Source: Methanobrevibacter thaueri
Lineage (GTDB): Archaea; Methanobacteriota; Methanobacteria; Methanobacteriales; Methanobacteriaceae
Direction of reading: 5' to 3'
Length of the DNA stretch: 36,800 nt
Assembly: GCA_015062925.1 (NCBI GenBank)
Contig: SUTL01000011.1
Coordinates: forward strand, 1-36,800
Shown here: piece after piece, positions 19,343 through 27,322 of the stretch
Layout of the letters: every line of letters starts with the position of its first letter
Numbering within the stretch: position 1 is the first letter of the stretch
Program-made: the position numbers and the translations under genes
The notes under the pieces: model-generated
Database searches by the model: none
The model's input: the letters and a program-made list of their open reading frames with translations, nothing else
Told to the model about the DNA's origin: nothing

Positions 19343-20137
19343 TTACTCACCTTTTAATTCATTAATTAATTTTTCTTTTTCAATCTTAAACTTATGAGCT
19401 TCAATATTCAAATCCATTTTACGATTAAAATTATCTTCTTCAGAAATCTTTTTTTCAATTTCTTTAATTTTTTCATCAAAAACAGAAATTTCATCATATA
19501 TTCTTTCAATTTTCTTAATTGGCAGATAAACTGGCTCTCCAGCAATGATTGCAGCATCATGTTGCACTATTGCTTCAAGATAATTATTGTAAAATTTATA
19601 GAAATCACTACGCTCTAAATTATCGAATTGTATTTTTGTTATAAAATCATCTTCAATTTCACTTAAATTATCAATGTCCATCCAGTTTGTTGATCTTTTT
19701 TTGCCGTCAAGTACGATTTTATCATAATCTTGTTTGCTTTCACGTATATGTGATGCATAAAATTTCAATTCATTTTCATATTGTATTGTTAAAATTAATG
19801 GATAAGGGATAAAACGCATGACAATATCTGCAATCCTATCAATTTTATCATCTTCTTTGAATTTCCCAACACCAATCTTGTGAACGTTATCATATTTTAG
19901 GTTAATGTTGATTAATTCAACTTCATCATATCTCCTTTCACTATCTTCATATGGACTTACTCTAATATTATCTTCAGTAAAGTTATAGCACCATTTAATC
20001 TGTTTTATTAAATCCGTGAAAATTTTTTTATCTTTAGTTTTAGAGTCAGCAGCCTCAAAAATATCTTTTTTTGGTATTACACTGTCAACAATACAATCCA
20101 TTGGAACTTCAAGAATATCTTCAATTAAAACCATCAT
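19343..20137 (-). CDS. DUF4391 domain protein of the restriction operon
   Basis: 264 residues (or 263 from the second ATG at 20134, which sits better relative to GGTGAT at 20138-20143). The opening has the DUF4391 look: VDSVIPKKDIFEAA, KIFTDLIKQIKWCYNF, a conserved middle (PYPLILTIQYENELKFYASHIRE) and NWMDIDNL. The last ~60 residues are a charged coiled coil (KIERIYDEISVFDEKIKEIEKKI). From memory of gene neighbourhoods, DUF4391 genes often lie between an SNF2-type helicase and Type III mod/res genes, as here; the molecular role is not established. The stop abuts mod3 and the start overlaps the helicase stop region, so all are translated as one unit. An accessory subunit that bridges helicase and Mod through the coiled coil is a guess. 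Confidence 0.75.
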   Translation of the reverse strand: MMVLIEDILEVPMDCIVDSVIPKKDIFEAADSKTKDKKIFTDLIKQIKWCYNFTEDNIRVSPYEDSERRYDEVELININLKYDNVHKIGVGKFKEDDKIDRIADIVMRFIPYPLILTIQYENELKFYASHIRESKQDYDKIVLDGKKRSTNWMDIDNLSEIEDDFITKIQFDNLERSDFYKFYNNYLEAIVQHDAAIIAGEPVYLPIKKIERIYDEISVFDEKIKEIEKKISEEDNFNRKMDLNIEAHKFKIEKEKLINELKGE

Positions 20138-20138
20138 A

Positions 20139-23100
20139 TCACCTGATAATTAAAAATGTAATTAACTCAAATTCTTCAAGTCCATCAATGTCTTTTTTAA
20201 CAACTGCTGTTCCACCTTTTTTAAACAGGCTTTTAACACCAGTTTCTTGTTTTTTACCCAATATATCTTCAATTGTTTCAACTAATAACTCAGAATACAT
20301 TGACATATCTTTTCCATCTTTAGTATCATAGTTAAATTCTTTAACAAGATTCACTAATACTTCTTTTTTACCAAGACATAATTTCTTATAGTAATCTAAG
20401 ACTTTTTTAGATTTAATGTATGAAAATTTAACTTCTGAATCCTCACCAATATAAACAAGATAATATGGACTTAACGGATTTTTCTCTAAGTTTTCAGTTG
20501 TACCAGAAACCTGTTTTAGTAAAAATATCACTCCAGGTTCAACTTCTTCTAGAATATCTGATGGAATTTGAGTAATTGAATATATTCCTCTTGGAGCTTT
20601 TTCAAGTTCAGATTTATTTTCTTTCATATAATCCATTAATTCTATCTTAAAGTCATTGAATGTTAAATCTGTAATTGAAATTGAATTTCCAATATCTTCT
20701 AAATCAAGAACTCTATCTTGTAATTCTTCCAATTGATTTTTACGATAAGTTAAATCGTTCATTTTTTGATCATCAGAAATAATGTTTTCTTCACCTGTTG
20801 CTGACACATCTACCATTACCATACGATTTTTAACACGTGCTTCAAGGTCAATGTATTCATCAAGTTCCATGTTTGGCCAAAAGTTTACAAGTTGAATTTG
20901 TTTATTTTCAGATCCAATCCTATCAATTCTTCCAAATCTTTGAATAATACGTACTGGATTCCAGTGAATATCATAATTAATTAAATAATCGCAATCTTGT
21001 AGGTTTTGACCTTCAGAAATACAATCAGTACAAATTAAAATATCAATTTCATCAGTTGCATCAGGTTCAATATTTGCTCTTTCTTTTGATTTTGGTGAGA
21101 AATTTGTTAAAATTTCATTTAAATCACTTTGAGTAACATTAGATAAAGTTGTTTTATTTGAATCCCCACCAGTAACTAATGCAGAGTGAACTCCAAATTC
21201 ATCTAAAGCCCATGAGTTAATATTTTTATATAAATATTTTGCAGTATCAGCAAATGCTGTGAAGATTATAATTTTTTTATTTCCAGGGTTAATCGGATTG
21301 ATAATTTTATTTTTAATCTTTTCTTTTAAATCAGATAATTTTTTATCTCTATCTGGAGTAATTTCATTAGCCTTTTTAAGTAACTCTTCAAGTTTGATTT
21401 TATCTAACTCTAAATCTCCTCTCCATTTAAGTTCATCAATATCCTGAAGCAAAACCTTCCTTTTCTTACCAATCATTAAATTATCCCAATCTTCATCATC
21501 ATCTTCTAAGTTAATGTTATTGATACCTAAATCAGGATTATAATCAACCCCTTTATCTAATTTCTTTAAAGTATCATCAATTAAATAAAGAATCCTTTGT
21601 GTTGTAAGTTTAAATGCATGAATAGAACTTTCCATACGTTTCAGGAGATTGATTCTCATCAAATGGGTTACATTAACATCACGGTCTAGTTGTTTAAATG
21701 TTGAACCCCTACCTACAACCATATCATATTTTTCTTCATATTCGTGTTTTTTATCTAATCGAATATATCTCATTGGAGAATATATTGCCATTTCTAGACT
21801 TGAAATATCTCTATTAATTGATTCCAGGGGTGGAAACATCTCTTCCGTATCAATTTCTGATTTTACATTAATAGGCCGTAGCCTTTCTGGGAAATCTCCA
21901 ATTTCAGCTAAATCATAATATTTTTCAATATGTCTTCTTGAACGTGCAATAGTTAATGTATCTAATAATTGGAAATAATCTAAATCAATTGTATCTACAA
22001 AACTAGCTCCAGTTCTTTCTGATTCAGGCTTTTTAGACCATTTATTAAAAGCCATCTGTGCATTTTTAAGTGTTGTTTCAATACTTTTAATACCTGCATC
22101 AACTAATGCATCATCTTGGTCTTCTGTAATAAATGCAATCTGATTTTTAATATCAGTCATTTTATTGTTAACAGGTGTAGCAGATAACATTAACAAACGT
22201 GTTTTATGTCCTCCTTTAATGATTTCATTCATTAATTTTTGATAACGTGTTGTGCGATCTTTAACAGCTGGATTGTTTCTAAAGTTATGAGATTCATCAA
22301 TAACAACTAAATCATAATTTCCCCAGTTAATTGTTTTAAGGTCAATATCCCCAGACATTCCTCTTTCACGACTTAAATCTGTGTGATTTAGCACATCATA
22401 GTTAAATCTGTCATCAACAAAAATGTTTCTTTTATCATTTTTAGTGTATATTGTCCAGTTGTCTCTGAGTTTTTTAGGAACTAATACTAAAACACGGTCA
22501 TTTCTTGACTCATAATACTTGATTACTGCTAGTGCTGTGAAAGTCTTACCTAAACCAACACTATCCGCTAAAATACAACCATTGTATTTCTCAATTTTAT
22601 CAATTACACCAATAGCGGCGTCTTTTTGGAATTTATATAATTTATTCCAAATTTGAGATTCTTTTAGGTTGTTTCCTTTACGAACAATATTATCTTCATC
22701 CAATGAATCCAATTCATTAGAAAAAATATTATAAAGTGATAAAAAGTAAATAAACTCTGCAGGATTTTCCTTGTGCATTGTCTGCATCTGATTTAAAACT
22801 TCCTCTTTAACATCTTCTAAATAATCATCATTTTCCCATAAGAAGTTAAATTGCATTAATGATGATTGTGTGAAATCTTTTCCATAAACGCACTGGTTCA
22901 TGTCTTGTCTGTCTGATTTTTTTAATCCTAATCCCGCAATTGTAAAATCAACAGTTCCATTAATGGCAATATCAGTATCATCACCATTATCAACACAAAT
23001 CATACGTGGCTGTGCTTCATTAGGAGTTTTAAATGATTTTATTTCAACTTTCTCACGAATCCATTCAGAACATTCTTTAGAAATAGATCCCTGTGTTAAT

Positions 23101-23399
23101 TCATTTTTAAGTTTAATTTCATAATCTCCTCCAAAAATAGAGTTATTATCAATGTAGTATTGGCGTGATTCTTTAGTATTATCTTTTAAAAAACTAGGTT
23201 TTGTGTAAATAAAACGCATATTGTCAATTTTATTTAAATCTTTTTTAAGATTATCATAAGCATACATTGAAAATAATGCTGAAATAACTGAAAGCTTAGA
23301 ACCTTTTTTAATGTTTTCAGTTAGTTCCTGATAAACAAAATTAAACTTGTTATCTAAAATTTTAGGAGCTTTCACAGTCAATTTAACCAACCTTAACAA
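20139..23399 (-). CDS. SNF2-family helicase with degenerate PLD-like N-terminus
   Basis: 1086 residues, first gene of the island operon. Residues ~30-160 follow the phospholipase D-like layout (SKLSVISALFSMYAYDNL, then INGTVDFTIAGLGL), but the HxK pair expected before the second block is replaced by QPRM, so catalysis is unlikely. SF2 motor: ADSVGLGKT at 278-286, DESH at 368-371, LSATP at ~405-409, ICTDCISEGQNLQ (motif V) and QRFGRIDRIGS (motif VI). SNF2 helicases with PLD-like domains occur in several defence systems and beside Type III genes. The start is uncertain: the track's TTG at 23399 lies inside a 16-bp palindrome, and TTG 23390, TTG 23381 or GTG 23375 are alternatives. No ATG is available. 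Confidence 0.85.
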   Translation of the reverse strand: MLRLVKLTVKAPKILDNKFNFVYQELTENIKKGSKLSVISALFSMYAYDNLKKDLNKIDNMRFIYTKPSFLKDNTKESRQYYIDNNSIFGGDYEIKLKNELTQGSISKECSEWIREKVEIKSFKTPNEAQPRMICVDNGDDTDIAINGTVDFTIAGLGLKKSDRQDMNQCVYGKDFTQSSLMQFNFLWENDDYLEDVKEEVLNQMQTMHKENPAEFIYFLSLYNIFSNELDSLDEDNIVRKGNNLKESQIWNKLYKFQKDAAIGVIDKIEKYNGCILADSVGLGKTFTALAVIKYYESRNDRVLVLVPKKLRDNWTIYTKNDKRNIFVDDRFNYDVLNHTDLSRERGMSGDIDLKTINWGNYDLVVIDESHNFRNNPAVKDRTTRYQKLMNEIIKGGHKTRLLMLSATPVNNKMTDIKNQIAFITEDQDDALVDAGIKSIETTLKNAQMAFNKWSKKPESERTGASFVDTIDLDYFQLLDTLTIARSRRHIEKYYDLAEIGDFPERLRPINVKSEIDTEEMFPPLESINRDISSLEMAIYSPMRYIRLDKKHEYEEKYDMVVGRGSTFKQLDRDVNVTHLMRINLLKRMESSIHAFKLTTQRILYLIDDTLKKLDKGVDYNPDLGINNINLEDDDEDWDNLMIGKKRKVLLQDIDELKWRGDLELDKIKLEELLKKANEITPDRDKKLSDLKEKIKNKIINPINPGNKKIIIFTAFADTAKYLYKNINSWALDEFGVHSALVTGGDSNKTTLSNVTQSDLNEILTNFSPKSKERANIEPDATDEIDILICTDCISEGQNLQDCDYLINYDIHWNPVRIIQRFGRIDRIGSENKQIQLVNFWPNMELDEYIDLEARVKNRMVMVDVSATGEENIISDDQKMNDLTYRKNQLEELQDRVLDLEDIGNSISITDLTFNDFKIELMDYMKENKSELEKAPRGIYSITQIPSDILEEVEPGVIFLLKQVSGTTENLEKNPLSPYYLVYIGEDSEVKFSYIKSKKVLDYYKKLCLGKKEVLVNLVKEFNYDTKDGKDMSMYSELLVETIEDILGKKQETGVKSLFKKGGTAVVKKDIDGLEEFELITFLIIR

Positions 23400-23408
23400 T
23401 ATTGTTAA
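23393..23408. promoter_or_regulatory. Perfect 16-bp palindrome, likely operator
   Basis: TTAACAATATTGTTAA is a perfect inverted repeat at the very start of the 20-kb restriction operon. The half-site ATATTGTT recurs at 23418-23425, 18 nt away. It faces two small ribbon-helix-helix genes, a protein class that binds such short palindromes, so autoregulation and operon control are plausible (inference). Confidence 0.6.
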
Positions 23409-23437
23409 CTAGTTATAATATTGTTGTGAATGCAATA

Positions 23438-23460
23438 TAAGTTTTTATATTATAAACTTA
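23438..23460. promoter_or_regulatory. Divergent promoter region with inverted repeat
   Basis: TAAGTTT and AAACTTA flank a TATA-rich core (TTATATTAT). The core can serve as a TATA box for both the rightward RHH genes (start 23489) and the leftward helicase operon; CTTATATTGC on the minus strand is a second candidate for the latter. No other promoter-like gap exists within the operon down to about 8.4 kb. Confidence 0.5.
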
Positions 23461-23488
23461 TTTATCCAATGAATATATAACTAAAATT

Positions 23489-23635
23489 ATGTCAGAGACA
23501 AGTAAAACTACAATAAATATACCAAAAGATATGAAAAAAGAATTGAAAAAGATTGCTATTGATGAAGATACTTCTCTTTCAGGTTTAATTTTAAAAATGA
23601 TTGAAGAAGATTTAAAAAATAGAAAAACTGAATAG
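23489..23635 (+). CDS. Small ribbon-helix-helix (CopG-like) protein 1
   Basis: 48 residues, too short for the ORF track. MSETSKTTINIPKDMKKELK gives the N-terminal beta strand of alternating residues (TTINIP), then helix A (KDMKKELKKIAIDED) and, after SLS, helix B (GLILKMIEEDLKNR): the ribbon-helix-helix plan of CopG/Arc-type dimeric DNA-binding proteins. It is divergent from the restriction operon, whose start region carries a perfect palindrome, so it is the best candidate for a repressor of that operon. It lies five nt before a second, similar gene. An antitoxin role is possible, but no toxin gene follows. Confidence 0.75.
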   Translation: MSETSKTTINIPKDMKKELKKIAIDEDTSLSGLILKMIEEDLKNRKTE

Positions 23636-23640
23636 ATATC

Positions 23641-23784
23641 ATGACTGAGATGAAAAAAACTACATTTAAAATGCCTGTTGAGTTAAAAAATCAGGTGAAA
23701 TTATTGGCAAAAAAGCAAAATACTACAATGCAGACTTTAATTTTGGAAATGCTTAGGGAAGGTTATGAATCAAGAAAAAAATAA
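23641..23784 (+). CDS. Small ribbon-helix-helix (CopG-like) protein 2
   Basis: 47 residues, absent from the ORF track. MTEMKKTTFKMPVELKNQVK has the same strand (TTFKMP), helix A (VELKNQVKLLAKKQN) and helix B (TMQTLILEMLREGYESR) as gene 1 but is clearly diverged in sequence. The tandem arrangement suggests duplication; the two could form homo- or heterodimers with different operator preference. The downstream ~350 bp carries only a decayed ORF on the other strand. Confidence 0.75.
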   Translation: MTEMKKTTFKMPVELKNQVKLLAKKQNTTMQTLILEMLREGYESRKK

Positions 23785-23837
23785 ACCCTAACATTTCTGT
23801 GCTTTAATTTGTAAAATAAAATTAGCATGCAAATTTT

Positions 23838-24085
23838 CTACAAATTATTTTTTAAAACTGCTTCTTCATACAATTCTGAATTAATTTTAACTTTATTTTT
23901 TCTTAAAATATTTTTTAATGACTTAGTGCAAATAAAACAATCAAAAACTTGATTATTTGTAATTGAAATTCTACATAATCTATTAAGTGTGAACTAGAGA
24001 TTTAGAATCAATTTTCATTTTATATAAATCCACTTTAAAATTGTCATCTAATTGTTTTTCATTTTTTGTTAAATGTAGGTATTAA
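23838..24085 (-). pseudogene. Possible decayed gene fragment
   Basis: The 354-bp gap between the RHH pair and the SAP gene holds two abutting minus-strand reading frames with protein-like composition and no start codon: LTKNEKQLDDNFKVDLYKM ending at 23983, and, one base out of register, NRLCRISITNNQVFDCFICT ending at 23838. A single-base indel near 23990 would join them. I do not recognise the family. It could be chance in such A+T-rich DNA. Confidence 0.3.
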
Positions 24086-24147
24086 AGAATTATAATCTGA
24101 GAAAAAGTTTTTTCTAATATGATATTTAAAATTAATAATTGATTATT

Positions 24148-25215
24148 ATGTTAAACGATTTAAGTATGTTAAATGGGATTGATTTTTCTAAAAAATATGT
24201 TAATAGTGATGGATTACGATCTGGCGATTTAGACAATATTCTTTCTAAACAAAAAAATAAATGTACATTTGATTTACCCTCACCAATTAGTGATAATAGT
24301 ACTGTTGACGATTTTCCGGATTTAAATTATGCAATATTATATGCTCATTATTTAGGGGATATCAATTCTCAATGTTATATTTTTATTAATGTAAATGCTG
24401 ATGAGATTGAAAGGAGAAGATTCCAAAAACATGTGATTAATATTGCTATTAATAGTGGTCATTTAATCGATATGGGTGGTAATTGGGGTCTTGATGTTAC
24501 AGAACAAGATTTAAATTATTTTTTTAATATGGAAGAGTTAAAAGATGTATTATATAAATATAAACTAAAAAGGTCAGGTAATAAATCTGTTTTAATTAGT
24601 AGGATTACAGAAAATTTAACACAGGAACAAATAAACTATGAATTCCCACCTGAATTATGGGATTATCAATTTAAAGTAACAGAATCTGGCATAGATTACG
24701 TTAAAAGGTTTAAATATATTGAAATGGTCCCTTTTAATTTTACATTTGAAGAATATTTATTATTATGTGAAAAAAATCCTCAATATTCTTCAAAAGATAT
24801 CATTTTTTGTTTATGTTATCAGGATTGGTTGCAATTGGGAGAAAATCGATTTTCTACAATTAAATTATTGAACATTGATGAAATTAATAGATATTGTAAA
24901 CAGGAATTTATGGAATCTTTCTATAGTGACTCAGAGTATATTATTCCCCTTTATGAAAAAATCATATCTGGTTGTTTGAGTGGAGACATTGGATTTTACA
25001 AAGAAGAGTTTGATGTGTACATGAAGGAGGTTGCTTGCGAACCTAAAGATAATCTTGAATTATTTGAAAATGAAGCTAATAAATATTTTAGAAATTATGA
25101 GTATGAAAAAGCTTTAGAATATTATTTAAAAGCTCAAGAAGTATCTCCATTAGAAAATCATTTTCAACAAGATATAGAATTATGTAAAGAGAAAATCAAT
25201 AAAAAGAATTATTAA
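24148..25215 (+). CDS. SAP-like and TPR-like domain protein, function unknown
   Basis: About 355 residues from the ATG at 24148 (the track's TTG is three codons earlier). Residues ~130-165 (MEELKDVLYKYKLKRSGNKS and the following LISRITENL) match the SAP DNA-binding helix-turn-helix: two helices with the conserved Gly. The last ~50 residues (ENEANKYFRNYEYEKALEYY then LKAQEVSP) look like one TPR hairpin. The central part (WDYQFKVTESGIDYVKRF, EYLLLCEKNP) resembles SAP-linked proteins of unknown function in Methanobrevibacter. No catalytic motif is visible. It probably has its own promoter (ATATTTAAAAT ~25 nt upstream). A DNA-associated scaffold is an inference only. Confidence 0.65.
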   Translation: MLNDLSMLNGIDFSKKYVNSDGLRSGDLDNILSKQKNKCTFDLPSPISDNSTVDDFPDLNYAILYAHYLGDINSQCYIFINVNADEIERRRFQKHVINIAINSGHLIDMGGNWGLDVTEQDLNYFFNMEELKDVLYKYKLKRSGNKSVLISRITENLTQEQINYEFPPELWDYQFKVTESGIDYVKRFKYIEMVPFNFTFEEYLLLCEKNPQYSSKDIIFCLCYQDWLQLGENRFSTIKLLNIDEINRYCKQEFMESFYSDSEYIIPLYEKIISGCLSGDIGFYKEEFDVYMKEVACEPKDNLELFENEANKYFRNYEYEKALEYYLKAQEVSPLENHFQQDIELCKEKINKKNY

Positions 25216-25227
25216 ATATTTAAATTC

Positions 25228-25258
25228 AGAGATTATACTTTTAATCAACATAATCTCT
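25228..25258 (+). terminator. Stem-loop after the SAP/TPR gene
   Basis: AGAGATTAT and ATAATCTCT form a perfect 9-bp stem with a 13-nt loop, 13 nt after the stop codon. It is the right place for a 3' end or RNA-stability element; a T-run is weak. Confidence 0.5.
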
Positions 25259-25270
25259 CTTTAAAAAACC

Positions 25271-25279
25271 TTTTATATA
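25271..25279 (+). promoter_or_regulatory. TATA box of the 25302 gene
   Basis: TTTTATATA centred ~27 nt before the ATG at 25302, the distance expected for an archaeal leaderless transcript. Confidence 0.6.
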
Positions 25280-25301
25280 TTAACACAGCATACTCATAAT
25301 T

Positions 25302-25691
25302 ATGATTGAAGCAGATTACAATAAATGGTTAAACTACCACAGAGATACTGAAAATTTTGAAACCTTATCAGAACCTATTAAAAAAGCAATATATAAAATG
25401 GAACAAGAATTTAAGGATAATGAAGAAGTAGAATTAACTAATGTCTCATTATATGATAATGGGTTTGAATTGAATTTTGATTGGTTAGGATATCATGAAG
25501 AATGTGTTAGAGCCGGCCAAATTATCTTTGAAGCTTGCGAACATGATAAAGATGAAAATCCTGACTATGATGATTTTTATGATATGGGTCAAGAAAGTGT
25601 TGGTAGAGCTGGATATGAGGAAATGCATCAAAAAATATGTGATTATCTAAATCCTCAAGTTTCAAGTGATAGTATAAAGATTAATATGTGA
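25302..25691 (+). CDS. Small acidic protein, unknown
   Basis: 129 residues, strongly acidic (DKDENPDYDDFYDMGQES). A helical N-terminus (NYHRDTENFETLSEPIKKAI) is followed by alternating strands (VELTNVSLYDNGFELNFDWL) and a C-terminal helix. No Cys cluster, signal peptide or membrane segment is seen. I do not recognise the family. It has its own strong TATA box and a leaderless start; the next gene follows after 63 nt with its own ribosome site. A small immunity- or inhibitor-like protein is conceivable from the charge and the neighbourhood, but nothing proves it. Confidence 0.6.
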   Translation: MIEADYNKWLNYHRDTENFETLSEPIKKAIYKMEQEFKDNEEVELTNVSLYDNGFELNFDWLGYHEECVRAGQIIFEACEHDKDENPDYDDFYDMGQESVGRAGYEEMHQKICDYLNPQVSSDSIKINM

Positions 25692-25744
25692 TGAATATTG
25701 GATTAAATTGATTTAATGCATTGCAAATTTAAATGATTTAATTT

Positions 25745-25750
25745 GGTGAG
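25745..25750 (+). promoter_or_regulatory. Ribosome site selecting the 25755 start
   Basis: GGTGAG ends 4 nt before the ATG at 25755. It lies inside the longer track ORF (TTG at 25743), which argues that the ATG is the true start. Confidence 0.65.
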
Positions 25751-25754
25751 ATTT

Positions 25755-26765
25755 ATGGCAAAAAAAGATAAAAAACAAGAAGATGAATGTTTAAAGAACG
25801 CAAAACCATTAAAACCACCGGAACATACAGAATTTCCATTTTTAACTTATGGTTTTTTTAAACCGAATCAATTAGCTTTTAATCAAATAAAACATCTTAC
25901 TAAAAAAAATGTAACTCCAGTTTATATTGAAGCTACATTAAAACACGTAAATGGCATGCCTGTATTAATTAAAGAATTTAACACATGGAATGAACCTATT
26001 AAAGGGTATGTACTGAAATTTAGAAAAAAGAAAGGAAAAACTGCTTATAATTATATTAGTAATACAAAGGATATGCATATATATTCATGGGAAACTATAA
26101 AATTCAAAGGAGAACAAGTGAATGTTTTAGTTAGTGCAAATCCTAAAAAAATGGAAAACTTGTATAAAGACCCTGATTTATCTCCAACAGCACGAAATTC
26201 ATATGATTATAACTGGTTAAATGACAATGTTTACAGATATACATTTAAATTTTTAAATTCTCGTTTAGATGAGTTATGTTCAGAAATTTATTATACTCAA
26301 GAAAATGATTTTGATAAACTAGCACTATTATTTATGGAGGCCCAATCACTGTATATGGTATTATGGTCTGCAATTGATAGATTTTTAACATTTAGATATA
26401 CATTAAGACAAGGTGATAATGTTAAGAGTTTAGCTAAAGAAAGATATTTTAAAGAAGCTTTAAAAGAATGTGTGGATTATACAGACACAATTACTTCAGC
26501 TCAAAATTTAAAACAAGTTACACTAAATCGTAATGACCCTCTTTGTTCAGCTTATTATTACTATACTTTAAGAAATAATATTGTACATAATGGAAAAGAA
26601 AATGTTAAAGAAGTTAAAAAACTAGTTAGAGCATTACATGACCTGACATCAATATTTGATAAGGTTACAGTAGCTGTAAAAAAAGAAGGAGAAAAGAATT
26701 TAGCAGAATACTCTCCAGGTTTCGATAATGACTTTGAGGCTCGTAAAAATAAAATAAAATTCTAA
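25755..26765 (+). CDS. HEPN-like protein with RxxxxH motif
   Basis: 336 residues from the ATG chosen by its GGTGAG site. The Lys-rich N-terminus and ~150 residues (PLKPPEHTEFPFLTYGFF, YVLKFRKKKGK) are not recognised. The C-terminal half is all-helical and includes FMEAQSLYMVLWSAIDRFLT, then YTLRNNIVHNGKE, giving the R-x4-H signature (RNNIVH) of HEPN RNases such as Apea/MAE_28990-like families. Family knowledge: HEPN proteins are metal-independent RNases common in toxin-antitoxin and abortive-infection systems. No MNT nucleotidyltransferase is adjacent, so it is not the classic HEPN-MNT pair. It may be a stand-alone defence effector; confidence in the fold is moderate because only one motif is diagnostic. 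Confidence 0.6.
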   Translation: MAKKDKKQEDECLKNAKPLKPPEHTEFPFLTYGFFKPNQLAFNQIKHLTKKNVTPVYIEATLKHVNGMPVLIKEFNTWNEPIKGYVLKFRKKKGKTAYNYISNTKDMHIYSWETIKFKGEQVNVLVSANPKKMENLYKDPDLSPTARNSYDYNWLNDNVYRYTFKFLNSRLDELCSEIYYTQENDFDKLALLFMEAQSLYMVLWSAIDRFLTFRYTLRQGDNVKSLAKERYFKEALKECVDYTDTITSAQNLKQVTLNRNDPLCSAYYYYTLRNNIVHNGKENVKEVKKLVRALHDLTSIFDKVTVAVKKEGEKNLAEYSPGFDNDFEARKNKIKF

Positions 26766-26816
26766 TCTTAAAAAAAATAGTTTTTACAATATCTAAGTAA
26801 ATATTGCTATATATTT

Positions 26817-27098
26817 TTAACTTTCAATAGTTATTTTTTCCATATCTATAATAAAATCCTCATCAACGAAATGATTGTGCCATTCTTGATGTTCTTCATC
26901 TATAAAATCTGCAAAAACTAATTCATCACCAATATCTTCAAATCTAGATTCAATACTATTTAATAATTCTTTAAAAAGAGTATAATCTTCAGTTTCTTTT
27001 CCATAAGGATTTTTAGGAAGTGAATTTTTTAAATCGCTTCCTTCATAAAATTCAATAATCTTTCCATAAATAACACCAATTAATACTCGTCTTTTTCT
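26817..27098 (-). pseudogene. Start-less coding fragment, probably frameshifted from the gene upstream
   Basis: Not in the ORF track. An open frame of 93 codons ends at 26817 and reads convincingly as protein (VIYGKIIEFYEGSDLKNSLP, later FEDIGDELVFADFIDEEHQE), but has no ATG, GTG or TTG near its beginning. It overlaps the end of the 27080-27316 ORF in another frame, at an A-rich GATAAAGAAAAAGA stretch. The simplest reading is one longer gene (~170 residues) split by an indel in that run. A rare start codon (ATT) or programmed frameshift are less likely options. No family is recognised. Confidence 0.55.
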
Positions 27099-27316
27099 TT
27101 ATCTTTTTCAATAATTAAATAAGACAATTCTGCTAAATATGCATTGTTCATTCTATAAACAACTTCAGGACTTGGTTCAATCATATAATCTTCTTCAGGT
27201 ATCTTGCCTTTTTCATATCTACGAATGTCTCGTATAAGTTCGTCTCGTTCTTTTATGATTTCTTCAAGTGTAGCATTTTCTAATGATTTTCTAAAAGTTG
27301 CTGGATCAATCATCAT
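27080..27316 (-). CDS. Small helical protein, unknown (possibly 5' part of a split gene)
   Basis: 78 residues, mostly helical and charged (NATLEEIIKERDELIRDIRR). No domain is recognised. It starts 6 nt after the stop of the endonuclease/exonuclease/phosphatase gene, so it is the second gene of that operon. Its last codons (EKDKEKDEY) lie in an A-rich run where a second open frame takes over without a start codon; the two may be one gene broken by an indel. Confidence 0.5.
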   Translation of the reverse strand: MMIDPATFRKSLENATLEEIIKERDELIRDIRRYEKGKIPEEDYMIEPSPEVVYRMNNAYLAELSYLIIEKDKEKDEY

Positions 27317-27322
27317 TGTATT

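Noticed and set aside
20139-23399. DISARM system (SNF2 helicase plus methyltransferase)
   Set aside because: No DUF1998 (DrmB) and no DrmA-type helicase are present; the neighbouring genes are Type III mod/res with DUF4391.
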